Positions 47,499 through 57,274 of a stretch of DNA of 64,000 nucleotides are shown here, piece by piece. The notes under the pieces are model-generated. The model saw only the letters and a list, made by a program, of their open reading frames with translations, had not been told where the DNA came from and made no database searches. Every line of letters starts with the position of its first letter. Position 1 is the first letter of the stretch. The position numbers and the translations under genes are program-made. This DNA comes from Calothrix sp. NIES-4105 (GTDB taxonomy: Bacteria; Cyanobacteriota; Cyanobacteriia; Cyanobacteriales; Nostocaceae): assembly GCF_002368415.1 (NCBI RefSeq), contig NZ_AP018290.1, forward strand, positions 3,051,614-3,115,613, read 5' to 3'.

Positions 47499-48713
47499 TT
47501 AAATGTAATTTAACCACCAGTAAGTATGCTTTTTCTTGTAATCTGCTAACCAGTTGCACATAGGATAAAGAAGAATCACTGTAATAATCCAAATACTGTA
47601 TATTATGGGTAAATCATAGCCATAATCTGCTGGCATTTGAGATGAAACAATAAAAGGCAAGAAAAATGACTTAAATCCGTATTTAGGTAAAGCAAGTAAA
47701 ACGGCTGTACAACGGATGAGCCAAAGATGTATAACATAAAAGAATAAAGGAACCCGACCAAATAAAATTAGAGGTTTGAGAACCCGAAATCTGTGATTAT
47801 CAAACAGATCAAGCAGTAAGATTGCTGAACCTAGGGTCATTAATAAAAATAGCAATGAAGGTGGATATTTAGTGCAGTTGATAAACGATAGTATAGTGTA
47901 GCCTAAATTTGCTTGAACTGACCAGGGTTCAGGGTCGCCATAAATATTTACTGCTCGAAGGAGTAAAAATGCAAAAATTAAAAACAGTCCTAAGCCTCGT
48001 AGCAATTTATGGCGCACCGCTTTTTCAAGAGTAAATACACTCCCAAATACGTAACCTATTGCCATCACACCAATCCAAGGAATGAGGGGATAAGAAACAA
48101 AAAACTTTTTGTTAGCAAATATTGTAAGCACTTTTGGCTCATGAACTACTGCCCAAAGCCAACCAAAGTTACCAAATTGTTCAACGTGCAAGTTATCAAA
48201 TAAATTGTGTCCAACTATTAGCAAAATTCCACTGTAAGCAATTACTCTCATTGGCAGATAAATTATTGCTGCTAAGATAACCATTGACCAACCAATAGCC
48301 CATAATACTCCTGCCGCTGAAACAGTATAGGTTGGGTCAAATAACCATGCAAATCGTACCAATGTAAGTTCTAAGAACACTAGTATTAACCCACGTATAA
48401 TTAGATAGCGTGAGAGTTGTTGCTTGCTTTGTTGTCGGCGTACAAAATAAAGATATGCAGCGGCGCCAGCCAAGAATATAAATGATGAGGCACACAAGTG
48501 AGTTACCCATCTAGTCAGGAAAAGAGGAATAGTAGTTTGCGTTAAATCTGTAGGTCGGAAGCGCGCACCAGATAAAAATGTTCGCGCGTGGTCTAACACC
48601 ATTAACACCATAACCAGTCCGCGTAACATATCTAACGAAATTATTCGCCCTTGTTTTAACTGGTTATTAGGCAATGACTCGTTATTAAAAAGATTTATGT
48701 TTGGTTGATTCAT
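47499..48713 (-). CDS. Multi-pass membrane protein, HGSNAT/DUF1624-like acyltransferase
   Basis: 404 residues with about ten membrane helices. The start RIISLDMLRGLVMVLMVLDH followed by ARTFLSGARFRPTDL is the hallmark of the heparan-alpha-glucosaminide N-acetyltransferase-like family, with the conserved Asp and His of LDH in the first helix. Related proteins move acyl groups across the membrane to sugars or polymers. Substrate unknown. Confidence 0.8.
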   Translation of the reverse strand: MNQPNINLFNNESLPNNQLKQGRIISLDMLRGLVMVLMVLDHARTFLSGARFRPTDLTQTTIPLFLTRWVTHLCASSFIFLAGAAAYLYFVRRQQSKQQLSRYLIIRGLILVFLELTLVRFAWLFDPTYTVSAAGVLWAIGWSMVILAAIIYLPMRVIAYSGILLIVGHNLFDNLHVEQFGNFGWLWAVVHEPKVLTIFANKKFFVSYPLIPWIGVMAIGYVFGSVFTLEKAVRHKLLRGLGLFLIFAFLLLRAVNIYGDPEPWSVQANLGYTILSFINCTKYPPSLLFLLMTLGSAILLLDLFDNHRFRVLKPLILFGRVPLFFYVIHLWLIRCTAVLLALPKYGFKSFFLPFIVSSQMPADYGYDLPIIYSIWIITVILLYPMCNWLADYKKKHTYWWLNYI

Positions 48714-48889
48714 GGTCAGTTATCTTAATGGGCGGTAATAGCTAATCATTGGCGCTTATTTATAATAGGGACGAGTTCATGTATTTATGCATTTAACAAA
48801 ATGATTAATAAAACTTTATTTTGTTACTATATACTTAGTTGAGTATTTAAGTAAAAAAACTATACTAAAGTTAAGTTATTATCAAAAAA

Positions 48890-49111
48890 ATGAAATTCTC
48901 ACTTTTTTACAGATTTCGCCTCACTGCAATCGAAGAGCGCAGTGCTTGGATTGATGGTGCCTTCGTCAAAAGCTGCAATGTTAGTCGCCAGTATAAGGAA
49001 CGATTCTATCCAAAAACTGGCACCAAAATTGATGGCTTTGTGGCGCCTGGTAGTGGTGGAATATTTGGGCTAGTAGTTCGTGTCAAAAGTTTTGGGGTGT
49101 TGGAGGAATGA
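48890..49111 (+). CDS. Short ORF whose 3' end is a MITE-like repeat
   Basis: 73 codons. The first 62 (SLFYRFRLTAIEERSAWIDG then FVAPGSGGIFG) are protein-like, but from 49078 the frame reads into a repeat (VRVKSFGVLEE), which provides the stop. The original gene was probably longer and cut by insertion. Family unknown. Confidence 0.4.
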   Translation: MKFSLFYRFRLTAIEERSAWIDGAFVKSCNVSRQYKERFYPKTGTKIDGFVAPGSGGIFGLVVRVKSFGVLEE

Positions 49112-49181
49112 ACCACAAAGACACAAAGGACACAAAGAAAGAATTTTTAAGAAGTGAACATCCCAAAACTTATGACATGGA
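49078..49181. repeat. MITE-like copy in inverted orientation
   Basis: Reverse-complement match of the unit at 15101-15203: AGTTTTGGGGTG, GAATGAACCACAAAGACAC, AAGGACACAAAGAAAG, ending CCCAAAACTTATGACATGG. About 104 bp. Confidence 0.8.
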
Positions 49182-49474
49182 GTACGTCCTGGCTTTTATT
49201 TTTGTTGGTGCCCTTAATCTGATGCGCCGGAACTATAAGTTAAAACTTAAGTAAATTATTAATATAATAAAAATTAATAAACGCTCAAATGTAGAGACGT
49301 GTTCACGTAGTGTGCTGCAGACAATATATCGCGTTTCTACAGCAACGTCGTCAGGCATCTTTGTCTCTCTCTACCGAAGTAATATCAATCTATCTATAAG
49401 AGGAAGCTTTGACATTAGAAAATTTTATAATTTATCAAATGATGATAGTATTATAAAAAACGAAGTTAAAGCTT
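49182..49474. other. Short gene-poor stretch before the Nif11 gene
   Basis: No gene. A loose GTAGAGACG/CGTTTCTAC hairpin lies at about 49291-49342. Confidence 0.4.
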
Positions 49475-49708
49475 ATGTCTACTCAAAACGTCAGTGAATT
49501 TTTAACAGCAGTAAAAAATGATGAGCAACTAAGACAAAAGCTAAAAGATGCGGTAGATTTGGATGGTTATACCTATGTCGCTCAGGACAGGGGTTACAAT
49601 TTTACTACTGAAGAACTGCGGATTGAAATTAGCAAGATGTCCGAACAAGAGGTCGCAGAAATTGTTAATCCTGGTATTACTTCTTGGGGTCACATCGAAT
49701 CTCAGTAA
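49475..49708 (+). CDS. Nif11-family leader-type peptide
   Basis: 77 residues: STQNVSEFLTAVKNDEQLRQ, then DLDGYTYVAQDRGYNFTTEE and LRIEISKMSEQEVAEIV. This is the Nif11 domain, first noted in cyanobacterial nif regions and used as leader peptide of many ribosomally made modified peptides. After the domain only NPGITSWGHIESQ remains; there is no Gly-Gly cleavage site followed by a long core, and no modifying enzyme nearby. Orphan Nif11 protein of unknown role. Confidence 0.85.
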   Translation: MSTQNVSEFLTAVKNDEQLRQKLKDAVDLDGYTYVAQDRGYNFTTEELRIEISKMSEQEVAEIVNPGITSWGHIESQ

Positions 49709-50286
49709 TCTTTTTGGATTAATGCTGTATCATTTGTAACGCTCCAGGTGATGACTAATTTACGTGCTTATAAAATTTATCGTTTAGGACATACGCTAGC
49801 AAAGTAACTCCAATCATTAATAATTTGTTGGTTTGATACAAAAGTCTCTGGTTTTAACATAACTCATTGATGCTTTTTGCTGATTTATAGAAATACTTTA
49901 GAATGTTAACAAGTTTTTATTTCAGCTGTTGAGCTTGTGTAATTGCTTCTTGTAAAGTATCACGGACTCGATATAAGGCGCCTGAGAGCACAGTTGCCAT
50001 TCAAGTACCGCGTAATCTTCTTTTAGTCCATAATTCACATAAACTACTGGCGCCGTAACATCGCCATCAGCTGCATAAGCATTAAACGGTGGTAATAAAG
50101 CTTGATTAGATGAATCAGGGTCGGGTGCAATTGGCCAACATGAATAATTATTCGCTATTCACGTAGTTTTTTATACCGATAGCACTATTGTAACTTGTAA
50201 CTAAATCTTAATTTTCATGCGAAAGTAGTAAATAAAGTAATTAGAGAGAACTTAGTAAAGAGTTCCCTCTAAATATAAGTAAAAAC
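49709..50286. other. Gene-poor region with an M28 peptidase relic
   Basis: Contains the relic at 49918-50142. The remaining sequence, including 49720-49910 and 50150-50286, shows no gene. Confidence 0.45.
49918..50142 (-). pseudogene. Internally deleted copy of the M28 peptidase gene
   Basis: 49918-49998 matches the last codons of the peptidase at 58570 (shared GCTTCTTGTA, GTATCACGGACTCGATA), and directly after it about 50005-50142 matches an early part of the same gene (60217-60342; shared ATAATCTTCTTTTAGTCCAT, TCATTAGATGAATCAGGGT-like text). Everything between is deleted. Confidence 0.85.
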
Positions 50287-51249
50287 TTAAGCTGTTTTTT
50301 GCGGTCTACCCGTTACAGTACTAGAACGAGGAATATTAATATTCGATGAACCAGGTTCTACGTCTATTTTTACAGTTAAAGAATTTACAACATCAGCTAA
50401 TTTGTATTCAACTCCATAAGGTGTAGGAATTGGTTCTGTAAGTAAAGACTTAACCAGATTTTTGTTGAGGATCTCCCAAAAATCAGTCTCGTTGGGGTAA
50501 TTAACCAGGTAATTATCAATATATTTCTGAATAGGCACAAAATCTGGATACTGTAAAGGGTCTGGAACTCCAATCCCATCAATATAGTCATAGCTGACTT
50601 CAATATCGATAACCGCTTTTCCTTGATGCTCAATTGCATAGTCATTGATTTTGAAAAACCAGCTTTCATCAAAATCTACAGTTTTAGGCGCCGGTGAAGT
50701 TACAATTTCCGCATCTTTAATTGTTGCGATAACAAAGCTATTCTTTGGGTCAATAGTATAGCTGTTTTTGTTATCAACAAGGCTAAACACAACTGTTTCG
50801 TCTCCTTCCACAACATTATCTTCATATGCTCCAACTGCCAAGGAAGCATTATAAGCACCAGGAGCAATATCTACTAAGAAAAAATTACTACCGTTTTCTA
50901 CTGCAAATGATGCATTTGTAATGTTGTTGCTTTGTGACTCAAAACCTTCACCAGATGCATCATCCTGACCACCATCAGAGTCACTTATCAAAAATTTTAG
51001 TTGCAAACCTCCTTTTGGTGCAGGTTGACTGAGATTAAATGAATACACTAACGGTATCCCACTTCCTTCAATAGCTGTCATTGGTGAGAGCGTAACACCA
51101 ACCTGTGGTTTTTCACCAATTATTTCACTACTACGACCCAAATTAAAATTAAACTCTTCAAATGGCGCCGTTTGAGTCGAACGAAGGTTAGAATTGCTAT
51201 TGCTAAGAGACTCCCCGATGAGAACATTGGCATTCTGTTGATTAAACAT
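50287..51249 (-). CDS. Calx-beta-like domain protein of unknown role
   Basis: 320 residues from the ATG at 51249 (another ATG nine bases upstream). Part of it (about 55-185) reads VTLSPMTAIEGSGIPLVYSF, SFAVENGSNFF, DNVVEGDETVVFSLVDN and FVIATIKDAE, the pattern of Calx-beta calcium-binding domains found in surface proteins. The last 130 residues are not recognised. No signal peptide; large cyanobacterial Calx-beta proteins are often exported by type I secretion. Confidence 0.65.
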   Translation of the reverse strand: MFNQQNANVLIGESLSNSNSNLRSTQTAPFEEFNFNLGRSSEIIGEKPQVGVTLSPMTAIEGSGIPLVYSFNLSQPAPKGGLQLKFLISDSDGGQDDASGEGFESQSNNITNASFAVENGSNFFLVDIAPGAYNASLAVGAYEDNVVEGDETVVFSLVDNKNSYTIDPKNSFVIATIKDAEIVTSPAPKTVDFDESWFFKINDYAIEHQGKAVIDIEVSYDYIDGIGVPDPLQYPDFVPIQKYIDNYLVNYPNETDFWEILNKNLVKSLLTEPIPTPYGVEYKLADVVNSLTVKIDVEPGSSNINIPRSSTVTGRPQKTA

Positions 51250-51457
51250 AAGCTCCAAGTCATGAATTTAAATAAAATGCTTCTTAGGTATTTATAGGTA
51301 CTGATATAGTTTGTTTATTCACAGGCAGACCATCGACCCTTAATATATATTTCCAACTTGAATAATTATTTGCTTGCATTACCTATAAATAAATAGCAGA
51401 GTTTATTTGTCATTAATAGAACTAAAGTACTGCTAAAGGTTAACGTGGATTGTGAGT

Positions 51458-53098
51458 ATGTTTCAACTGTCGAATCGTCGTCGATTTATTCAGGGTTCCG
51501 CAGCAATGGCGGCAAGTATTGGAGTCTCAGCCCTTCATGCTTCTGCCACAGGTCAAGCGCGTAAAGTTCGTTCTAAGTATGACTACATTGTGATTGGTGC
51601 GGGTTCGGCAGGCTGCGTTATCGCCAACCGAATGTCACAAAACAGTGACATAACCGTGTTACTCCTTGAAGCAGGCAACCCGGATACAAAACCGGAGATT
51701 TTTATTCCGTCAAAAGCCAGCAGTTTACAAGGCTCCGAGGTGGACTGGGGCTATATGTCTGAACCAGAGCCATACTTAAAGGGTCGCAAAATGTTTCTTC
51801 CCCGTGGAAAGGTTCTGGGCGGCAGCAGTTCAACTAATCTCATGATTTATATCCGAGGCAATTCTCTCGATTATGACCACTGGCAGTCGCTAGGGAATCT
51901 CGGCTGGAGTTACAAGGATGTCTTGCCCTATTTTAAGAAATCTGAGAACCAGCAACGCGGCGCTTCGGCTTACCACGGGGTTGATGGTCAGTTGAGCGTC
52001 ACCGATTTGATTTCCCCTGCTGTAGTATCCCAACGCTTTGTCGATGCCTGTGTGGAACTGGGATATAACCGCAATCCTGATTTCAATGGGGTGCAGCAAT
52101 TAGGCGCCGGACTCTATCAGTCAACAATCAAAGATGGTAAACGGCACAGTACCGCCGCTGCCTTCCTCTTGCCGATTCAAAAGCGTCCTAATTTGACCAT
52201 AACGACAGGCGCATTGGTGACTCGCTTGTTATTTAAGAAAACTCGCGTTGTAGGAGTGGAATATCTACACAAGGGGATGCTGCATCAGGTTAGGGTTAAC
52301 CAGGAAGTAATTTTAAGTGCGGGCGCTTACGATTCACCCCAGTTGCTCTTGCTTTCCGGCATTGGGGATGCAAAACATTTACAAGAGATGGGAATTCCTG
52401 TCGTGGCTGATTTGCCTGGAGTCGGTCAAAACCTGCAAGACCACCTCAATGTTTCGGTAGTCCGACAGACGGCTCAAGAAATAAACCCTGCCATCACCAG
52501 CAATGGGTCTGAAGCCGGACTTTTCTTCAATAGCGAAGGTAACCCGAAGGCTGCACCCGATGGCCAGTTCTTCTTCGGTCCTGGTATATATGTTCCTTCT
52601 GGCTATGATGGTCCTAATCAGGGCTTCACGGGTGTAGCCTCTTTGACTCGTTTCCAAAACATTGGTAGTGTCAGTTTGCGCTCATCTGACCCCAAAGACA
52701 CTCCAGTCATACGGATGAACTATCTACAAAGTCAAGCTGACGTGCGTCTTCTTATTGCAGGGATTCGATTGATACGGAAATTGTTTCAGTCAGAAGCTCT
52801 TAATGAGTTTGCCAGTAAGGAAATTGCTCCGGGTGCTGGTGTTGAGAGCGATGCAGCACTGGAAGCCTACATCAAGGAAACTTGCGGTACGGGAAATCAT
52901 CCGGCTGGCACTTGTAAAATGGGCACTGACCCAATGGCAGTGGTAGACCCCGAACTGCGAGTACATGGGATTAAAGGATTGCGGGTTGCCGATGCATCGA
53001 TCATGCCAACTCTGGTCAGGGGCAATACAAACGCGCCCGTCATTATGATTGGCGAAAAAGCAGCCGATTTAATTAAAGCCGCAGGTGGCATTTCATAG
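51458..53098 (+). CDS. TAT-exported GMC-family FAD oxidoreductase
   Basis: 546 residues from the ATG at 51458. The TAT signal (SNRRRFIQGSAAMAASIG) is followed by FAD-binding DYIVIGAGSAGCVIANRM, PRGKVLGGSSSTNLMIYIRG, LSAGAYDSPQLLLLSGIG, and the C-terminal HPAGTCKMG and NTNAPVIMIGEKA with the catalytic His and Asn. It is a diverged paralogue of the cytoplasmic enzyme at 25905. The GC content and codon use look higher than in neighbours and it has a single GGCGCC site, so it may be acquired. It sits 74 bp before the diiron-Rieske gene and probably shares its transcript. Confidence 0.9.
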   Translation: MFQLSNRRRFIQGSAAMAASIGVSALHASATGQARKVRSKYDYIVIGAGSAGCVIANRMSQNSDITVLLLEAGNPDTKPEIFIPSKASSLQGSEVDWGYMSEPEPYLKGRKMFLPRGKVLGGSSSTNLMIYIRGNSLDYDHWQSLGNLGWSYKDVLPYFKKSENQQRGASAYHGVDGQLSVTDLISPAVVSQRFVDACVELGYNRNPDFNGVQQLGAGLYQSTIKDGKRHSTAAAFLLPIQKRPNLTITTGALVTRLLFKKTRVVGVEYLHKGMLHQVRVNQEVILSAGAYDSPQLLLLSGIGDAKHLQEMGIPVVADLPGVGQNLQDHLNVSVVRQTAQEINPAITSNGSEAGLFFNSEGNPKAAPDGQFFFGPGIYVPSGYDGPNQGFTGVASLTRFQNIGSVSLRSSDPKDTPVIRMNYLQSQADVRLLIAGIRLIRKLFQSEALNEFASKEIAPGAGVESDAALEAYIKETCGTGNHPAGTCKMGTDPMAVVDPELRVHGIKGLRVADASIMPTLVRGNTNAPVIMIGEKAADLIKAAGGIS

Positions 53099-53172
53099 CA
53101 AATTCGTCGCTTGGCAAAGCTCAAAAAGCACAATTAATAATTGTTTTTAAACAAGCTCTAAGGAGGTTTTAC

Positions 53173-54264
53173 ATGGATACTGGCAAAGACCTGTTTTTGT
53201 ACAATCGCAGCATCTTAGATGCAATTTCTTATAAGCGAATGCTTGAGCTTGAGGCTGCATGGATATCAGAACTGTTTGAATCCATCAACAGTAAGTCAAA
53301 AACAATTAAATCGAGAACTGAATTTCAGAAAGCATTCGATAGCTTCATTGCTGAGGAACGTAACGCACCTTCAGATGATGCTGACTATATATCAAATCAG
53401 ATGACTTTGGATGAATTTCGGATAATTCTCCAGGAGTTTGCTGTTGATGGTCTTACAGAAGCTCAATCATTCTTTCCCATCATTCCCCGGCTTCCCATAA
53501 CAGCTCAAATGCCTGTTTTAAGAGTGCTAATTGATGAATTTGGTTGCGGTAATCTTCAGCAAGCACATTCTAAACTTTATCAAGAATTACTGATTGAGGT
53601 GGGAATGTCTACCGATATCCAAAGCTACTTAGACATTTTAAATCCTGAAAGCTATGCTTTCTTGAATATCTTCTTCTGGCTTACAAAAAGAGCACCGAAC
53701 GTTGAATATTTTCTTGGGGCTTTAGCGTACTTGGAAGATATGTTTCCTTTTGCCATTAAGTGCTTTGTAGATGCGTGCCAGAGATTAAGTATCGTTAACA
53801 GTAAATATTATACTGAGCATATTCACATTGATCAGTTTCACGCAAAGGATGCGTTGCGCGCGCTATGGGAAGTTGAGTCGGCTGTTGCTATTGACTATAC
53901 GAAAGCATGGGAAGGCGTTCAAATAGCGAGTTTAATTACTGCACAGGCAATTGAAGCAGCCCTAAAAAAAGCAAAAATGAGTCGGGCTATTGAAGGCATT
54001 AACCAAGCTTATAACATAGCTTCTGAGCCTATCTCTGCTAGTCCTGGTTATGGTTCAGAACGTTTTTCCGTTAAACTTAAAGGTAAAGAGTACCTTGTTC
54101 CTGTAGCTTGCCCTCATCGACGAGGTAAACTTGACTGCGGTTCTTTCAATGAAAAAAATGGAACTATAACCTGTCCTTTACACTTTTCAAAATTTGATAT
54201 TGCTTCGGGAAAAAATTTATCAGGTCCCGCACAGATTTCTCTTGATGTTGTTGATCTGTCGTAA
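53173..54264 (+). CDS. Haem-oxygenase-like diiron protein fused to a Rieske domain
   Basis: 363 residues with a strong AAGGAGG before the ATG. Residues about 75-280 are all-helical with likely metal ligands in DEFGCGNLQQAHSKLYQELL (Glu122, His132, Glu138) and TEHIHIDQFHAKD (Glu215, His216, His218, His223), the pattern of haem-oxygenase-like diiron oxidases. Residues about 300-363 are Rieske: VACPHRRGKL (Cys313, His315) and TCPLHFSKFD (Cys334, His337), the ligands of a [2Fe-2S] cluster. The Rieske part could feed electrons to the diiron site. It follows a TAT-exported GMC oxidoreductase. Substrate unknown. Confidence 0.75.
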   Translation: MDTGKDLFLYNRSILDAISYKRMLELEAAWISELFESINSKSKTIKSRTEFQKAFDSFIAEERNAPSDDADYISNQMTLDEFRIILQEFAVDGLTEAQSFFPIIPRLPITAQMPVLRVLIDEFGCGNLQQAHSKLYQELLIEVGMSTDIQSYLDILNPESYAFLNIFFWLTKRAPNVEYFLGALAYLEDMFPFAIKCFVDACQRLSIVNSKYYTEHIHIDQFHAKDALRALWEVESAVAIDYTKAWEGVQIASLITAQAIEAALKKAKMSRAIEGINQAYNIASEPISASPGYGSERFSVKLKGKEYLVPVACPHRRGKLDCGSFNEKNGTITCPLHFSKFDIASGKNLSGPAQISLDVVDLS

Positions 54265-54376
54265 GATACAAGGTTTACGTCGTTTTACCTGATAGCAATA
54301 TAACGTCAAGATTGATGCTCATTCATAACCAAGCGCATGTAAAATTTCATGCCAGCATGAGCGAGCATACTGATTA

Positions 54377-54477
54377 AGGAGTCGTGTAAAAATAATGTGA
54401 TAAAGTTTTTTGCTAGGATATGCGGGGCATAAAGCTTTCAGTTAAAAAATTACGCAACTTATTTTTACATGATTCCT
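54377..54477. repeat. MITE-like inverted repeat after the diiron-Rieske gene
   Basis: Arms GGAGTCGTGTAAAAATAA (from 54378) and TTATTTTTACATGATTCC (from 54459) are near-perfect reverse complements, about 100 bp apart end to end. It may also end the operon transcript. Confidence 0.6.
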
Positions 54478-54600
54478 AAGCATAACTCCTGGTTTTTTGA
54501 GAAGCTTGATAACTCTAGATCGAGTAGGTTTCTGACCTTGACTATAAGTAATTGAGCAATGTTAAAAATTTCTCGGCGTATACGTTCCCTTTTATAAAAA

Positions 54601-54691
54601 TTAAAAAGAGTCAGGAAAGCAGCACCACAACGCCAAAATAAAAAATATTTCTGGCTTTGGAACTTAATTGTCTCTGTATAAAATTAATCAT
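54601..54691 (-). pseudogene. M28 peptidase 5' relic
   Basis: The ATG at 54691 opens INFIQRQLSSKARNIFYFGV, the same start as the peptidase at 60729, then VVLLS and a stop. Only about 26 codons remain. Confidence 0.85.
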
Positions 54692-54723
54692 TATTACTTA
54701 GACTATATTTGTATCACAGCAAC

Positions 54724-54890
54724 CATGTATAAAATTTATCATTTTTATTTAATTTTCTCCGTATGAGATTTACTTCTTTGGCTTTGCTGCAACCAACATT
54801 TTAAAAAACTGACCTTCATTTATATTTATAGGTGTCAATCTCATTAGATTATTCATTTAGTAGGACTTAAATAAATCTCACTTCGGTGAC
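54724..54890. repeat. 167-bp direct repeat, copy 1 (partner 62095-62260)
   Basis: Closely matches 62095-62260 in the same direction, for example TAGTAGGACTTAAATAAATC and CTCACTTCGGTGACA. It lies upstream of a peptidase relic in both places, so it is probably the old promoter/leader region of lost peptidase paralogues. Confidence 0.85.
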
Positions 54891-54912
54891 ATTGCAGTCC
54901 TTATATGAAATA

Positions 54913-57006
54913 TTAGTCGTTACTGAACGGGTATATAGCCAAGCTCACTATCTTTGCATTTCCCCCTGTTGCATACATCCTGAACTCTTTATTGGATGCA
55001 TCAGGAAAAAATAAACCGCTTAACACGACTCGTCCATCGCCCGCAAACACTTCTACCGAACTTCGATCCACGAGAATCCGAAGTTTTAAGATGCTATTAT
55101 TCGTACCAGATACCACAATAGGTGCCTCTTGGAACTGCGATCTTCTACTCTCGTGGGCGTTCCTGGAACCTGACACGAGTCGCTGAATTGTTGGTGGTGC
55201 AAGCCCAAGAGGGGCAGACAACCATTTACCGATAAACCCAGACTCTTTTTGAGTTAATTTTGAAGTCTCACCACCCGCTTCTTTTTCAGAGCGCGTTAGT
55301 GATAGCTCTCCCTTATCGGCGCCAGTACGTCGCCATGTCAACACCATTCCTTGCCCTGTATTACCCGCTCGAAGATGAATCTTTATTTGAGAGTTGACTT
55401 TGGGTAAACTAGCCACATCAATTGCTAGGTCAGCATCGAATGCAGTGGCACGAAAACCCTTCAGTTCAAGAGGTGTCCTATTGGTCAATGGTTTATCCCG
55501 CAGCCGAATAACACGCCCAACCGGAGAATTTCTTAGAACCGCTAGTTCTGGAACCGGAGTTTGAGTCAGCCAATAGGCGCCATCATCTCTAATTAGCCCC
55601 AAGTCTCGCGGAATACTCAATTGCCCTCGCCACGGTGTTGTTGGAACTTGTTGAGCGTAATGCCAATTATTTTGCCAGCCAGCGATGATTCGTCGTCCTG
55701 AAGTATTAGACCAGGTTTGAGGTGCATAAAAATCTGACCCAAAATCTAAAGGTCGAGGCTGTGACTCCTGCTTGAACCGCCTACCATCAAATTCGCCGAT
55801 GATATACAGGCTACGTGACGTGAAATTTCGTGACCTTTCACATTCCTTTTTGAGTTTGGGGTCAGTGAGCGGCATTCCGGTACTGTCTCGAATACCCTGG
55901 CATATAGAGGGCGGGAAGAACCCTTCGCTGTAGGTCAGTACCCACTTAGTTTCATTAGTCTTTGAATTGCTGACGGGTAACTCAATCAAATCTGGGGTTT
56001 CGACGAAAGGACCATTAGTAGTGAGGCTGCTGTAGAGCGGGATAGAGGATAAGAGGTTCCATTGTCTCAGATTCGCAGATTCGTATAGTTCGGCTTTATC
56101 TCCAACCGCTAACACCATAATCCAGCGTCCCTTGTAGGGGAATACCTTCGGGTCTCGAAAATCTGGCTTGGAAGGCGCCAAGTTAGGCAACACACTCTCC
56201 GGCGCTTTAAAGGACTCGCCCCCATTGCAGCTAGCCGCAAGCCACTGGTCTTGGCGTGCAATGATAGGAGTATTCTTTGTGAATATCGAAGCAACACAAA
56301 GGTTTGAGCAGTCGCAGGGTAGCTGTTTTGCTGCCTCACCACTAACGACCACCGCCGATCCCGAAAAGGGAGACCAGACTTGATTTTGATCGTCACTACT
56401 GCCAAGAAGATCCATCGGTGGATTGAACATGGCGTCTCTACGCTGCGACCAGTGAACAAGATCAGTGCTAACTGCATGTCCCCAGTTTAGTTGACCTCCA
56501 TTATCTCGCGAGAACGGAACTGCCTGATAATACAGATGGTATGTCCCGTTTACATAGACAAGACCGTTCGGATCATTCATCCATCCCCATGAGGGGGCAA
56601 AATGAAATAAAGGTTTCCATGAACTGTTGGGATATGCCTGCACCGAGAGCCGAACCGTTTCAGAACCTCCCTTAGAGTAATAAAGGTTTGGGGCTATTTT
56701 AACAGTCAGGTTAAAATCTTGATTTTTAGGGACATTAAGAGGAACAGCAACTTCCAGTACAATCTGCCCTTTTGCTCTGCCCTGTGCCAGTCCTTTCTTA
56801 CTGAGAAGCCTGACACCAATCCGCGTATCTGAGGATGTTACCGAAGTCGCAAAATTAATTCCATCCCCTATTAAAGTAATACGGCGTGTTTCACCTTGAT
56901 GAACACCACCACCTCCAACAACCTTTTCAATCGCAGCTCTCGCAGGAGCGGGAGAAATTAACAAAGCCACGCTCGCATAGAGCATAGAAACAGTACGCAC
57001 CTTCAT
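54913..57006 (-). CDS. GH32 glycosidase (levanase/invertase-type), exported
   Basis: 697 residues with signal peptide (VSMLYASVALLISPAPARA). After an N-terminal beta domain (to about residue 130) comes the GH32 five-blade propeller: SWGWMNDPNGLVY with the nucleophile Asp, FRDPKVFPYKGRWIMVLA (RDP motif) and FVETPDLIELPV, where the acid/base Glu is kept but the usual ECP is ETP. A C-terminal beta-sandwich (LRILVDRSSVEVFAGDGRVV) is complete. It should cleave fructose polymers or sucrose outside the cytoplasm. An AGGAGG site precedes the ATG. Its GC content is above the region's average. Confidence 0.9.
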   Translation of the reverse strand: MKVRTVSMLYASVALLISPAPARAAIEKVVGGGGVHQGETRRITLIGDGINFATSVTSSDTRIGVRLLSKKGLAQGRAKGQIVLEVAVPLNVPKNQDFNLTVKIAPNLYYSKGGSETVRLSVQAYPNSSWKPLFHFAPSWGWMNDPNGLVYVNGTYHLYYQAVPFSRDNGGQLNWGHAVSTDLVHWSQRRDAMFNPPMDLLGSSDDQNQVWSPFSGSAVVVSGEAAKQLPCDCSNLCVASIFTKNTPIIARQDQWLAASCNGGESFKAPESVLPNLAPSKPDFRDPKVFPYKGRWIMVLAVGDKAELYESANLRQWNLLSSIPLYSSLTTNGPFVETPDLIELPVSNSKTNETKWVLTYSEGFFPPSICQGIRDSTGMPLTDPKLKKECERSRNFTSRSLYIIGEFDGRRFKQESQPRPLDFGSDFYAPQTWSNTSGRRIIAGWQNNWHYAQQVPTTPWRGQLSIPRDLGLIRDDGAYWLTQTPVPELAVLRNSPVGRVIRLRDKPLTNRTPLELKGFRATAFDADLAIDVASLPKVNSQIKIHLRAGNTGQGMVLTWRRTGADKGELSLTRSEKEAGGETSKLTQKESGFIGKWLSAPLGLAPPTIQRLVSGSRNAHESRRSQFQEAPIVVSGTNNSILKLRILVDRSSVEVFAGDGRVVLSGLFFPDASNKEFRMYATGGNAKIVSLAIYPFSND

Positions 57007-57274
57007 GAAAACCTCCTGAGAGTTTGAAAACCCTTATCTGAAGATATGTCCAAAGTCTAAAATGTCACCAAGTCTAATCAGCAGTATCCACACCAAGACT
57101 CCTGCATTACTCCACCTTGAGGACTTATTAAAAAACCTCGACGTGTTGGAGCAACAGATGCGACTTCCTCTAATTTAAACTGATAATTTAAAAGCATTGT
57201 CGCCAGAATTAATTTCATAAGATTACATGCTAAGTGGGAAACCCAGTACATAAGAGTGCTGTTTCGGAAACGAC

